A stretch of DNA of 64,000 nucleotides from Sporomusa acidovorans. Lineage in GTDB: Bacteria; Bacillota; Negativicutes; Sporomusales; Sporomusaceae. The stretch is from assembly GCF_900101845.1 (NCBI RefSeq), contig NZ_FNAM01000007.1, positions 62,001-126,000 of the forward strand, written 5' to 3'. Positions 18,876-27,738 of the stretch are shown here, in pieces (within the stretch, counting starts at the first letter, position 1; each line of letters starts with the position of its first letter). The notes below the pieces were generated by a model. That model worked only from the letters and a program-made list of their open reading frames with translations. It was not told the origin of the DNA and made no database searches. A program made the position numbers and the translations under genes.

Positions 18876-19514
18876 TTATTTATTTATTGGCGGATTGTTA
18901 CCATACCGGATTAATGAACTAAGATTTTTTATAATCCCGGCAAGCAGATCCGCCTGGCAGGATATATTTTTCATACACTCCATAATTTCTTCGTCAGGCA
19001 GTTTTTTCCCTTGATTTAATAAAAACAAGATACCACCGGCAGTCATTTTTATTGAATTAAGCGGTTGATTCAGGTCATGCAATAATTTTGCCGGCAATTG
19101 GGCTGACGAACTATCTATAGGCTTGGCTTGATTATCCTTGGTAAGAGCAGCTAGGAGTGTTTCAGCAAAATTTTCATCTTTGATCATGTAGGTGATGCCG
19201 AGTTCGGTCGCCTTTTTTATAATGACTTCGTTCATTTCACTCGTTAAAATGAGAAACGTAGGATCAGAATAGAGGGAATGAACCTTTTCATAGAGGTTCA
19301 TTCCGTTAGTATCCGGTAAATACATATCGGAGATAATTGCTCCATAGTTGTATTGCTGCAGCATTTTCAGCGCTTCTGCACCGCTTTCTACGCCGGTAAC
19401 TTCATAATTCTCTGTTTCCAGCAGCAAGACAATCATATCCCGCATAAAAGGATCGTCTTCAATCAGCAGTATTTTTGTTAGGGCAGTCTTGCCGGAATTT
19501 TTATTTTCAGTCAT
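18876..19514 (-). CDS. Receiver domain fused to a bare histidine dimerisation (DHp) domain
   Basis: 212 residues. Residues 14-125 are a CheY-like receiver (E19/D20/D21 acidic pocket, phospho-Asp D63, T91, K112). Residues 140-205 form a HisKA-type helical hairpin with H146 in [13 protein letters not shown]. There is no ATP-binding catalytic domain; the protein ends at the second helix. This gives an Asp and a His in one chain, as expected for a phosphorelay intermediate or a CheA-controlled phosphotransferase. The His box nearly matches that of the PAS kinase at 50898-54254 ([11 protein letters not shown]). It follows the CheA hybrid by 20 bases, last gene of the chemosensory operon. Confidence 0.85.
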   Translation of the reverse strand: MTENKNSGKTALTKILLIEDDPFMRDMIVLLLETENYEVTGVESGAEALKMLQQYNYGAIISDMYLPDTNGMNLYEKVHSLYSDPTFLILTSEMNEVIIKKATELGITYMIKDENFAETLLAALTKDNQAKPIDSSSAQLPAKLLHDLNQPLNSIKMTAGGILFLLNQGKKLPDEEIMECMKNISCQADLLAGIIKNLSSLIRYGNNPPINK

Positions 19515-19534
19515 GGTTATTCCTTTCCAACCTA

Positions 19535-21709
19535 CTAACCGATGAGATTTTGCAGTGTTTCAATAAGATTATTTTGATCGAAAGCGCCTTTGACAATATA
19601 GGCGCTGGCGCCAACCTGAATGCCACGCCGTTTGTCTGCCGGCGTTTCCCGGGAAGTTACAATGATTACCGGAATCTGGCGATAACGTTCATCCTGGCGC
19701 AATTGCGATGTAAGGCTAAAACCGTCAATTCCCGGCATTTCGACATCAGTTACAACAGCATCATATACTGTTCTGCCAGTTTTTTCAATAGCTGCCTGCC
19801 CGTTTTCCGCCAAATCGACTTGGTAGCCATAGGATTCCAGGATATTTTGGACAATTTCCCGGGTGTTGGCAGAATCATCGACAACCAAAACGGTTTTGCT
19901 GTGTTTTTGCGGGGCTGGTTTTAATAGAGTGCTCGCAGCTGAATTTGTTTCGCGGGCTTGCTTGATGAGTGCAGAAGCAGTAAGTACACTGATTACCTCA
20001 TCGTTGCTGCCGATTGTAAATCCGGACAGCAGGGCAAGATGTTGTAACGAAGAGGGTAAGGGTTTGATCACCATGTCGGCTTCATTGATGACGGCATCTA
20101 CAATCAGTCCCAATTTTTCCGCACCGGAGGACAGTAAGACAATCAGGTACTCGGTTCGTTCCTGCGGCACACTTTCCGGGCAATTCAAAATAGCTCCCAG
20201 CTCTTCTAACGGGACAATTTGTTCCCGTATATAAAACGCCCGTTTGTTGATAACCTGGATAACCTCTGCGGCAGATAACAGGATGATTTCTTGAACCGTG
20301 TAAGCCGGCAAGGCAAAGGTATGACTGCCGGCGGCAATCAGCAAGAGGCGTGACAAGGCCAGCGTAATGGGAACATTGAGGTGAAAAGTCGTGCCTTTTC
20401 CCGGTTTTGTCCGGATACTTACCGACCCTTTAAGGGTTTCCGTGATCGTCTGTCTGACAATATTCATGCCAACCCCGCGCCCGGATATGTCCGTAATAAT
20501 GGGACTGGTGCTAAAACCGGGTACAAAGAGCAAATCCAGCAATTCCGTATCAGTCAATTTATTCACAGCCGTTTCTGTTAACAAGCGCTTCTTAACGGCG
20601 GTCGTTTTGATGGTGGCTACATCAATTCCGGCACCGTCATCTTCGAGGCTGATGGTAACTCCCCCTGAATTGTAATAGGCGGACAGGCGAATTACCCCCC
20701 GCGCTGTTTTGCCTGCCAAAACCCGGTCGTTTGGCAGCTCAATTCCGTGATCAACCGCATTGCGGACCATATGGAGCAAGCAGTCGCCCAACTGTTCAAT
20801 AATTTTTCGGTCAAGCTCAGTATTGCCGCCGGCAACCTGAAATTCAATCTCTTTACCGGTCGTGCGGGTAAGATCTCTAACCGCACGGTTGATTTTAGTA
20901 AAGATCGTTGAGAGCGGCAGCATCCGCATTTTCAAGGACTGTTCCTGGAGGTCCGCGATCAACCGGGTTTCAACAACCGTGTCATTGTTTAGGAAGTTTT
21001 GCATTTTTATTAATTCCCTGTGCAGTGTGGTCAGCCGTTCTGTCAGTTCCGGGTGCGCTTGTTCGGTTTGCGCTGTTACTAATGTTAGACTTGCCGCCGA
21101 TAAACGTGTGGTATCTTGTAAACGTGACAGTTGTTGTTGTTTGCGGTATTGAAAAGAAATCATTTCCCCCATGAGTTGGACCAATTCATCTAATCGTTCG
21201 GCACGGATCTGCACGAAATGATCATGGGGCGGGGACGAAGCGCCCAGGGGAGGCGGCGCATTACTCTCAGGCAACGGCAGGGAAACCCTTTGCTCTGGAT
21301 AGTGCAGGTTGCTGGAAGCTTCATTCTTAATCATTTTCTCCAATTCGGAACAAATTGGCGGCAGAATGTCCGGTAATGGCCTGTCCGTCGTGGCAGCAGC
21401 AACAATTAATTCGCGTGTAGCGTCGGTGCCCTTTAATAAAAGATCCACGACTTCGCCGGACGGGTGTATTTGCCCATTGCGCAGTTGTTCCAAAACATCT
21501 TCAATCCGGTGGGCCACTTCCGCTATGGTTGTTAATTTTAGCATTCTGGCGGCACCTTTTATTGTGTGAGCACTGCGAAAAACCGAATTAAGGGTTTCTC
21601 TGGAGAAGCCATCCTTTTCCAGCATAAGTAGTTCTTTTTCAAGCTGATCGCAATGTTTGGCCGCTTCCGCGGCAAATTTTGCTGTGAACAATTTCATATC
21701 TAGTGCCAT
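19535..21709 (-). CDS. cheA: CheA-type histidine kinase with C-terminal receiver
   Basis: 724 residues: Hpt/P1 with phospho-His H48 (FRSAHTIKGAARM), no clear P2, dimerisation helices, HATPase with N-box LVRNAVDHGI and GRGVGMNIV, CheW-like P5, and a receiver (~605-724; VVTDVEMPGIDG). This hybrid layout is that of WspE/FrzE-type kinases of non-flagellar chemosensory systems; the attached receiver can act as phosphate sink or output. It lies between cheR and the REC-DHp gene with gaps of 38 and 20 bases. Confidence 0.92.
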   Translation of the reverse strand: MALDMKLFTAKFAAEAAKHCDQLEKELLMLEKDGFSRETLNSVFRSAHTIKGAARMLKLTTIAEVAHRIEDVLEQLRNGQIHPSGEVVDLLLKGTDATRELIVAAATTDRPLPDILPPICSELEKMIKNEASSNLHYPEQRVSLPLPESNAPPPLGASSPPHDHFVQIRAERLDELVQLMGEMISFQYRKQQQLSRLQDTTRLSAASLTLVTAQTEQAHPELTERLTTLHRELIKMQNFLNNDTVVETRLIADLQEQSLKMRMLPLSTIFTKINRAVRDLTRTTGKEIEFQVAGGNTELDRKIIEQLGDCLLHMVRNAVDHGIELPNDRVLAGKTARGVIRLSAYYNSGGVTISLEDDGAGIDVATIKTTAVKKRLLTETAVNKLTDTELLDLLFVPGFSTSPIITDISGRGVGMNIVRQTITETLKGSVSIRTKPGKGTTFHLNVPITLALSRLLLIAAGSHTFALPAYTVQEIILLSAAEVIQVINKRAFYIREQIVPLEELGAILNCPESVPQERTEYLIVLLSSGAEKLGLIVDAVINEADMVIKPLPSSLQHLALLSGFTIGSNDEVISVLTASALIKQARETNSAASTLLKPAPQKHSKTVLVVDDSANTREIVQNILESYGYQVDLAENGQAAIEKTGRTVYDAVVTDVEMPGIDGFSLTSQLRQDERYRQIPVIIVTSRETPADKRRGIQVGASAYIVKGAFDQNNLIETLQNLIG

Positions 21710-21747
21710 AACCGGATACTCCTCCTTTCTGTAAGGGTTTGTGAGCC

Positions 21748-23256
21748 TTAATTTTGTAATTTTGCCAGATTATGCTTGCATAGCTGAATAAAGTCGTCCT
21801 GTTGAAAAGGAACTGAAAAAAAACTTAAACCATGTTTTACAAAGTTGCCCTGCTTAAGTATTTTTATAGTTATTTCATATTCCCGTTGGGCGTAAGTGTC
21901 TTCTTCCTGGAGTTGATAGACTTCCGCCAAATAAAAGTGAGCCAGCCAGCATTCGGGAGCTACATAGATCGCTTCTCTAAACCGTTGCATTGCTTCAACC
22001 GGTTGTCCGGCAAGCTTTGTTGCCATGCCCAACAACAGATAGGCTTCCAGGCAAAGAGAATCTATGGACAGTGCCTGCCGACAAAACTGTACGGCAGCTT
22101 CAAGCTGCTCTTGATTAAGCAAAATAGTAGCTTTCAAGGTATAGGCCTTAACATAAGAGGAATCGAGGGCAACGATTTCGTCGAGACGGTTAAGTGCCTC
22201 CTTATATTGTTTGGATTTTAGCAAATCCAGCGCTGCGGCAAACAGTTGCCGGCAGCGAGTACCCTTACTATCCGTAGAAGAGAGCGTCTTAGTCCTTGTT
22301 ACACCGGCGCAGCGGCAATGAGGGATAATTTTAGAAATTTGTTTTTTTCGTAGTGATGGGAAAGCTGGTCGCAACTGTTTGTTAACTGTAGGTTGTCTGC
22401 CTGTTGTGGGGAGCATTCTGGCGACAGTTTGACCAGGCAGCGAGTTGCCAGCCTGCTTCTGATAGTAGAAGGTTTCGCCATTTTTGATTAATGGAATTTT
22501 TCTATTATTATGGTATAAAGTTTCCGTGCAGCTTAGAAATAAGCAACCGTCAATATTCAGCAAATCGGCCAAACGCTGAAAGAGTGCTTTCCGCTGTTCT
22601 TTAGAAAAATAAATGGAAACATTCCGATAAAATATAATATCCAAACTTGGCATCCAGTCAGGATAAGCTTGTTCAAATAAGTTTAATGTCTCAAACCGTA
22701 TTTTTTCTTTAACAGCGTGTTTAATCATAAATTGTTCTTTCTTTACGCGATAAAAGTACTTATCCCGGATAGCTTTGGGACAGGAACGGAAAGAATATAA
22801 GCCATAAACGCCGGCTTGTGCTTTTTTTATGGCTTTTTCATCAACGTCTATGCCAATGACCTCAAAGTCCCAGTCAATTCCCGCCCCAGGCACAGCCAGA
22901 GCAGCTATTGCCAGCGAATAGGCTTCTTCGCCTGTTGAACAACCGGCGCTCATTAGACGAAGAAATGGATAGGGACTCCTAGCTTTTACTAACTGGGGAA
23001 TGAGTTCCCGGCTTAAAATAGTAAAATGCGAAGGCTCGCGAAAAAAATAAGTTTCGTGAACAGTTAAAAGATTTACAAGGAGTAATAATTCCTTTGGCTG
23101 TTGTTCAATGAGCTGCAGATAATCGCCAATACTAGTCATTCTGCAGGTTTTCATCCGCATTTGGATAGCTTCTTGCAATAGCTTTAACCGTTGCTGACGA
23201 AATTCCAGACCATATTGTTTGTTAATGAACAAACTGATTTTTTCTAACTCATACAT
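21748..23256 (-). CDS. cheR: CheR methyltransferase with C-terminal TPR domain
   Basis: 502 residues. The first ~270 form the all-alpha CheR N-domain and the SAM-dependent methyltransferase (SAM motif SAGCSTGEEAYSLA near ~108). After a basic linker, residues ~350-490 hold about four TPR units, as in WspC and FrzF. It methylates receptor glutamates; the TPRs usually set partner specificity or regulate activity. Part of the chemosensory operon, 18 bases after cheB. Confidence 0.92.
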   Translation of the reverse strand: MYELEKISLFINKQYGLEFRQQRLKLLQEAIQMRMKTCRMTSIGDYLQLIEQQPKELLLLVNLLTVHETYFFREPSHFTILSRELIPQLVKARSPYPFLRLMSAGCSTGEEAYSLAIAALAVPGAGIDWDFEVIGIDVDEKAIKKAQAGVYGLYSFRSCPKAIRDKYFYRVKKEQFMIKHAVKEKIRFETLNLFEQAYPDWMPSLDIIFYRNVSIYFSKEQRKALFQRLADLLNIDGCLFLSCTETLYHNNRKIPLIKNGETFYYQKQAGNSLPGQTVARMLPTTGRQPTVNKQLRPAFPSLRKKQISKIIPHCRCAGVTRTKTLSSTDSKGTRCRQLFAAALDLLKSKQYKEALNRLDEIVALDSSYVKAYTLKATILLNQEQLEAAVQFCRQALSIDSLCLEAYLLLGMATKLAGQPVEAMQRFREAIYVAPECWLAHFYLAEVYQLQEEDTYAQREYEITIKILKQGNFVKHGLSFFSVPFQQDDFIQLCKHNLAKLQN

Positions 23257-23274
23257 CGTAATTCAGTTGCCTTC

Positions 23275-24009
23275 CTAACCATAACCTATTACCTTGGTTA
23301 ATATCGACGAAATATCATTGGCGGCGGCGATATAATCGGCTAAACCGCTTTCAATTACCAGTCTGGGCATATTGTAGATCAGTGAAGTTTGCTCATTTTG
23401 CGCGATGGTAATTCCGCCGGCTGCTTTGATGGCCTGCATTCCGTTAACCCCGTCCTGCCCCATACCTGTCAGAATGATGCCCACCGCCGCCTCACGGTAC
23501 TTATGGGCGATAGAAGAAAGCAGCCTGTCACAGGAGGGATGATAAATTTGTCCAGGGAAAAAAGGCGAAAGCTCAATGGTGCCGTTTATCGTCACCTGCG
23601 CATTGTATTCCGGCGGGGCAATGAATACTTTGCCTGCGGCCAGCGGCTCCGCTTGCGAGGCGACTTTTACGGTAAGTGGGGTTTTATGGTCAAGCCAGTC
23701 AGCCAAAGCTTCGGCAAAACCTTCGGAAATATGCTGGGCGATTATGATGGGAACCGGAAAATCGGCAGACAACTGGGAAAGAATGATTTCCAATACCCTT
23801 GCGCCGCCTAAGGAAGAGGCAATGGCTATTACTTTGACATGCCGGTTTATTTGATCTTTTGGGGCGGCAGTTTGCGATTTTAGCTGTTTCCTGCGGCTGA
23901 TATGGCGAATGACTTTGACCCCGACCAGTAGTTTGATTTTGCGGATAAACGGCAGATAATGCGCTGCCTGGATGCTAGGTTTTTCAATAACGTTCTTGGG
24001 AGTTTTCAT
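23275..24009 (-). CDS. cheB: CheB methylesterase lacking the receiver domain
   Basis: 244 residues. Catalytic Ser in ASSLGG (normally ASTGG), His in AQHI and Asp in GMGQDGVNGM are all present, so receptor demethylation or deamidation should work. The protein begins at what is normally the inter-domain linker (KIKLLVGVKVIRH is typical of it), so the whole N-terminal receiver is absent. Either activity is unregulated by phosphorylation, or another receiver (CheA-REC or REC-DHp) acts in trans. Overlaps nothing; 11 bases after the MCP gene. Confidence 0.9.
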   Translation of the reverse strand: MKTPKNVIEKPSIQAAHYLPFIRKIKLLVGVKVIRHISRRKQLKSQTAAPKDQINRHVKVIAIASSLGGARVLEIILSQLSADFPVPIIIAQHISEGFAEALADWLDHKTPLTVKVASQAEPLAAGKVFIAPPEYNAQVTINGTIELSPFFPGQIYHPSCDRLLSSIAHKYREAAVGIILTGMGQDGVNGMQAIKAAGGITIAQNEQTSLIYNMPRLVIESGLADYIAAANDISSILTKVIGYG

Positions 24010-24020
24010 AACGTTTCCGC

Positions 24021-25550
24021 CTACCCGCCGATTTGATTCGCCGCCGTAGTTTTTTTGCCGCCATCGACGACAGCTTCCAAGTCTTCGGCCAGATTCGTCA
24101 GTTCCTTACTAATATTTTTGGTTTGTTGGATGGCTGCCGTATGGTCATTTGTCCCTTGCTTTATTTGCCTTAACGCGGTTAGTACCTGTTCACCCGCTGT
24201 CTGCTGCTGCTGAATAGAGAGAACAATCTGCTGGACGGCATCTGTCGTCTGATCCGCCGCATGCTCAATATCATAAATAATAGAAACCGTGCGTTCCGAA
24301 TAAGCCATTCCCTCTTCAATTTCTTTCGTATTCTTTTCCGAAGCGACCACTTGCCGGCTTACCGCCGCTACGATTTCATTAATTTTTATTTCAATTTCTT
24401 TGGTTGACGCCATGACACTGTCTGCCAGACGCCTGATTTCCAGAGCAACTACGCCGAAGCGTTTTCCCGCTTCACCCGCGCTGGCGGCTTCTAAAGCAGC
24501 ATTAAAGGCAATCAGCCGGGTTTGGTTGGCGATATCGTTAATCAACTCTCTGACTTTGTTTATTTCATTTGATTTATGACCTAATGCCACAATTTCTTTG
24601 ATATTTACCTGGTTATCATGGTAAATTTCTTTCATTTTTGCCATTAGGGCATCCACTTCCGCAACTCCCTGACGGGTTTTTTCCAAAGTTTGCGCAGCGC
24701 TGTCGGCAACACCCTGGCTGTGATTCGTAATAAGAACGGCAGATGAGGAAAATTCCTCCATGGTTGCGGATATCTCACTGACCGAGGAGGAGAGCTCAAT
24801 AGAGAAGCTGGCCTGATTGGTAACGGTTTCGTCTATTTTAGCTGCATAGGTATTTACTTTGGTGATGGCGCCGGCTAACGGTTTAGTTATGTAGCGGTTG
24901 ATGAAGAATATGGCGGAAATGATAATCAGTACCAGGGCAAAAACCGTTATCAGCAAATACCGTTGAATGGTGCTCCGTACTTCCTGCTGAATATCATTTT
25001 TTTCTTTATTCATAGCGGACTCTACGTCATTTAGATATTCACCCGTTACCACAAGCCAATTCCATTTACCGATAACTTTGCCATAGGACAATTTTGATTC
25101 TACTTTCGCGGTTTTGGGATTAAGCCAGGTGTACTGAATGGTGCCTTCTCCGTTTTCACGGCATTGTTCAAGCAGGGTCGGCCAAAAAACATGGTTATCG
25201 GCATCTTTGATTACTGCTAGCGGTTGGCCTTCCAAGCTTTGGTCAATATGCACAGCCATACTGCCGTTCATATTGATGACTAAAAAGTAACCGTCATCCC
25301 CATAGCGGACATTGCGGACAAATTGTTTTGCCTCTTCTTCCGGCAGGAAAGAAATAGCACTGGAAATGGCTTCCACAAGATCTTTCATGTTGTCGATTTT
25401 TTGTTTATAAAGCAGTTCCCGATATTCCTGTACGCGGATCTCGCCGCGTTCAAGGGTACCGGTAACAGAAACGAAAGACAGTACTGCGACCAGACAGCAT
25501 AGAAAAAGAGCCGTAAGTCCGATTAATTTACCTTTTAGGCTGCAGTTCAT
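24021..25550 (-). CDS. Cache-domain methyl-accepting chemotaxis protein
   Basis: 509 residues. TM1 (~9-30), an extracytoplasmic single Cache domain (~50-185, with VRYGDDGYFLVINMNG), TM2 (~200-222), little or no HAMP, then the signalling domain. The hairpin tip is a variant, QTRLIAFNAALEAASAGEAG, with KRFGVVALEIRRLADS instead of the usual [14 protein letters not shown], a version seen in receptors of non-flagellar systems. Cache domains bind small ligands such as carboxylates or amino acids. It is the cognate receptor of this operon. Confidence 0.9.
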   Translation of the reverse strand: MNCSLKGKLIGLTALFLCCLVAVLSFVSVTGTLERGEIRVQEYRELLYKQKIDNMKDLVEAISSAISFLPEEEAKQFVRNVRYGDDGYFLVINMNGSMAVHIDQSLEGQPLAVIKDADNHVFWPTLLEQCRENGEGTIQYTWLNPKTAKVESKLSYGKVIGKWNWLVVTGEYLNDVESAMNKEKNDIQQEVRSTIQRYLLITVFALVLIIISAIFFINRYITKPLAGAITKVNTYAAKIDETVTNQASFSIELSSSVSEISATMEEFSSSAVLITNHSQGVADSAAQTLEKTRQGVAEVDALMAKMKEIYHDNQVNIKEIVALGHKSNEINKVRELINDIANQTRLIAFNAALEAASAGEAGKRFGVVALEIRRLADSVMASTKEIEIKINEIVAAVSRQVVASEKNTKEIEEGMAYSERTVSIIYDIEHAADQTTDAVQQIVLSIQQQQTAGEQVLTALRQIKQGTNDHTAAIQQTKNISKELTNLAEDLEAVVDGGKKTTAANQIGG

Positions 25551-25580
25551 GGTTATACCCTCCTTGTTGAATAAATTACG

Positions 25581-25988
25581 TTATACCTGTTTGCCAGTGC
25601 TGCCCGTAAAGTGCATATGCATAAACGATTGGTTTTTGTAAAAATCAATGAGTATGATCAGGTCGCGTTCCTGTGGCAACAAGCCCCATACGCCTTTTTT
25701 TTCTGCAGAACCGGTTAACATAGCAGGCAGACTGCAAATACTGCCGATGTTACAGGTTGCAATCTCATCAGGTTCGGTAATAAGAATTGGTGTTTGCAAC
25801 TTGTGCTTGATAAGCAGTATTTTTGGATATCTGCAGGACGCAAGCGAAGTTGTGTCCAGTAATTCTGCTAAACTTACGGCAGGTAGAGCGGCATCAGCAT
25901 TTTGCAAATGGGCAATCTGGTCCAGGTCGATTCCATAACGGTTAGCTCCTAGTGAGACAATCAATAATTGAAGTTCGTTTTGTTCCAT
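25581..25988 (-). CDS. Short CheW-like protein
   Basis: 135 residues, shorter than standard CheW. LQLLIVSLGANRYGIDLDQI matches the first CheW strands and GVWGLLPQERDLIILIDF a late strand pair; the middle is shortened. It may be a second coupling protein, as WspB and WspD are in Wsp, or a CheW-fold adaptor that no longer binds CheA. It lies 13 bases after cheW and 30 before the MCP gene. Confidence 0.65.
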   Translation of the reverse strand: MEQNELQLLIVSLGANRYGIDLDQIAHLQNADAALPAVSLAELLDTTSLASCRYPKILLIKHKLQTPILITEPDEIATCNIGSICSLPAMLTGSAEKKGVWGLLPQERDLIILIDFYKNQSFMHMHFTGSTGKQV

Positions 25989-26001
25989 TGTGGCAGCCCC
26001 G

Positions 26002-26520
26002 TTATGAATTGACTTTCTCTATAATCATGACAGCGTCCAAAACAGTGACCGGTTGATTATCATAATCAAACTGACTGCTTGCAAACTGTCTGATATGCTC
26101 ATTAAGCGTTGGCAGTATCGGCTTGTTTTGCGAGGCAGGCACTTCGACAACGTCGATAATGTTATCAATCAGAATACTGTTTCGTTCGTCGCCTGAACGT
26201 AGCATCACCAGGTAAGCGCCGGTTGCTTCCTGCCCTGGTTTAGCTATTCCCAGGATTTGTTTTACATCAAGTACAGCAGCTATGTCGCCGCCTATATTCA
26301 CCACACCCGGGATAAAGGCATTTGCCCCGGGAATCCAGGTTAGCTGCGTGAAAGGAACTATCTGGCGAGCATGGCTGTCGGGGAAAGCGAATAAATATTC
26401 AGCAAGCTGAAAAATAAAGAAGCTAATCCGGCCTTCATCAACGTCCATTTCTTTTTTTTCGTATTGCTGGTCACTCATCTGTCTGAGAATCGTATCGCTT
26501 TTTAGCGGTTTATTAGTCAA
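26002..26520 (-). CDS. cheW: CheW coupling protein, first gene of the chemosensory operon
   Basis: 172 residues from a TTG at 26520 with GGGAGG eleven bases upstream. After ~30 extra N-terminal residues comes a complete CheW domain (FFIFQLAEYLFAFPD, IPGVVNIGGDIAAVLDV, ILIDNIIDVVEVP). It couples the Cache receptor to the CheA hybrid. It heads a tightly packed minus-strand operon reaching 18876. Confidence 0.9.
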   Translation of the reverse strand: MTNKPLKSDTILRQMSDQQYEKKEMDVDEGRISFFIFQLAEYLFAFPDSHARQIVPFTQLTWIPGANAFIPGVVNIGGDIAAVLDVKQILGIAKPGQEATGAYLVMLRSGDERNSILIDNIIDVVEVPASQNKPILPTLNEHIRQFASSQFDYDNQPVTVLDAVMIIEKVNS

Positions 26521-26545
26521 CTTGTCGCTTGCCTCCCTTACTATA

Positions 26546-26562
26546 CTATAGTTCTACTATAG
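26546..26562. promoter_or_regulatory. Candidate operator upstream of the chemosensory operon
   Basis: CTATAGTTCTACTATAG: two palindromic CTATAG hexamers separated by five bases, 26 bases before the cheW TTG and overlapping the likely -10 area. Function is inferred. Confidence 0.35.
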
Positions 26563-26727
26563 CATGAAGCTGTTTTACCTTACCAGTGTTTTTTCATGGC
26601 AGCAGCCAGGGAAATGACAGTTATGCAGGAACAGGCAGAAAGGTAAGCCGGGGTTGCTAACTGGACGAATGCTTAATTTGGTGGTAATATTGAAATAATA
26701 CCCTTTTGCTAAAGGAGTTTGGAATTT

Positions 26728-27645
26728 ATGAGTGCGTTAAAATCAAATATGCTGCTGTTGCTTGCGGCTGCAATCTGGGGATTTGCGTTTGTAGCGCAGC
26801 GGGTAGGCATGGACCATGTCGGTCCGTTTACGTTTAACGGCGTTCGGTTTCTGTTAGGCAGTTTTTCTTTATTGCCCCTGATTTTCTACTTTCGTAATAA
26901 ACCGCAATCATCGGGACAAACCGTCCCCAGGGGATCTTTATTGCCCGGCTTTTTAGCCGGTTTGGTTTTATTTACGGCAGCTTCACTGCAGCAAATTGGA
27001 CTTATGTATACAACCGCAGGCAAGGCTGCTTTTGTCACTTGTCTGTATATTGTACTTGTGCCGATTTTCGGGATATTTCTCAAGCAACGTGCCGGTAAAA
27101 GCATCTGGTTTAGTTCCCTGTTAGCGGTGGCCGGCTTGTATTTGCTGTGTGTCAAGGAAAGTTTTTTTATTTCTTATGGTGATTTCCTGCAGCTAGTGGG
27201 TGCTTTATTCTGGACGGCGCATATTTTACTGATTGACCATTTTTCCGGACGTGTGGATGCATTACAGTTATCTTTGTTTCAGTGTATTACCTGCGGCTCT
27301 TTGAGTTTGGGCACGGCGTTTTTATTGGAAACGGTAACCCTTGAAGGATTAAGCGGAGCCTTGATCCCTATTCTTTATGGCGGTTTCGGTTCTGTGGGAA
27401 TTGCTTATACGCTGCAAATCGTTGGGCAAAAGTATTCGCCGCCGGCGCATGCCGCCATTATTCTCAGTATGGAAACAGTTTTTGCCACTTTGGGCGGCTT
27501 TTTGCTGCTTGACGAACGTCTGGGGTTTAGGGAACTGGTCGGTTGTGCGCTTATGCTGGCAGGCATGTTGTTGACGCAACTGCAAAGTATCCAGTCAGCG
27601 GTCAAAGAAGGTATAGCGGAAGAAGCTGGTGGCAAGGCGAGTTGA
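26728..27645 (+). CDS. EamA/DMT-family transporter
   Basis: 305 residues with about ten membrane segments in two EamA repeats (LLAAAIWGFAFVAQRVG near the start; ILSMETVFATLGGFLLLDE in the second). The ATG at 26728 is chosen because AAAGGAG lies ten bases upstream; a TTG three codons earlier overlaps that site. These inner-membrane permeases usually export amino acids or other metabolites. It is followed at ~90 bases by a related gene of the same family. Confidence 0.88.
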   Translation: MSALKSNMLLLLAAAIWGFAFVAQRVGMDHVGPFTFNGVRFLLGSFSLLPLIFYFRNKPQSSGQTVPRGSLLPGFLAGLVLFTAASLQQIGLMYTTAGKAAFVTCLYIVLVPIFGIFLKQRAGKSIWFSSLLAVAGLYLLCVKESFFISYGDFLQLVGALFWTAHILLIDHFSGRVDALQLSLFQCITCGSLSLGTAFLLETVTLEGLSGALIPILYGGFGSVGIAYTLQIVGQKYSPPAHAAIILSMETVFATLGGFLLLDERLGFRELVGCALMLAGMLLTQLQSIQSAVKEGIAEEAGGKAS

Positions 27646-27738
27646 GTGAGCAGTGAACTACTGCCCGAAATCAATTTTTTACAATACACCTGCAATCCGG
27701 GATGATAGGATAGAAAAAAATGCAGGAAGGTGTTATTT

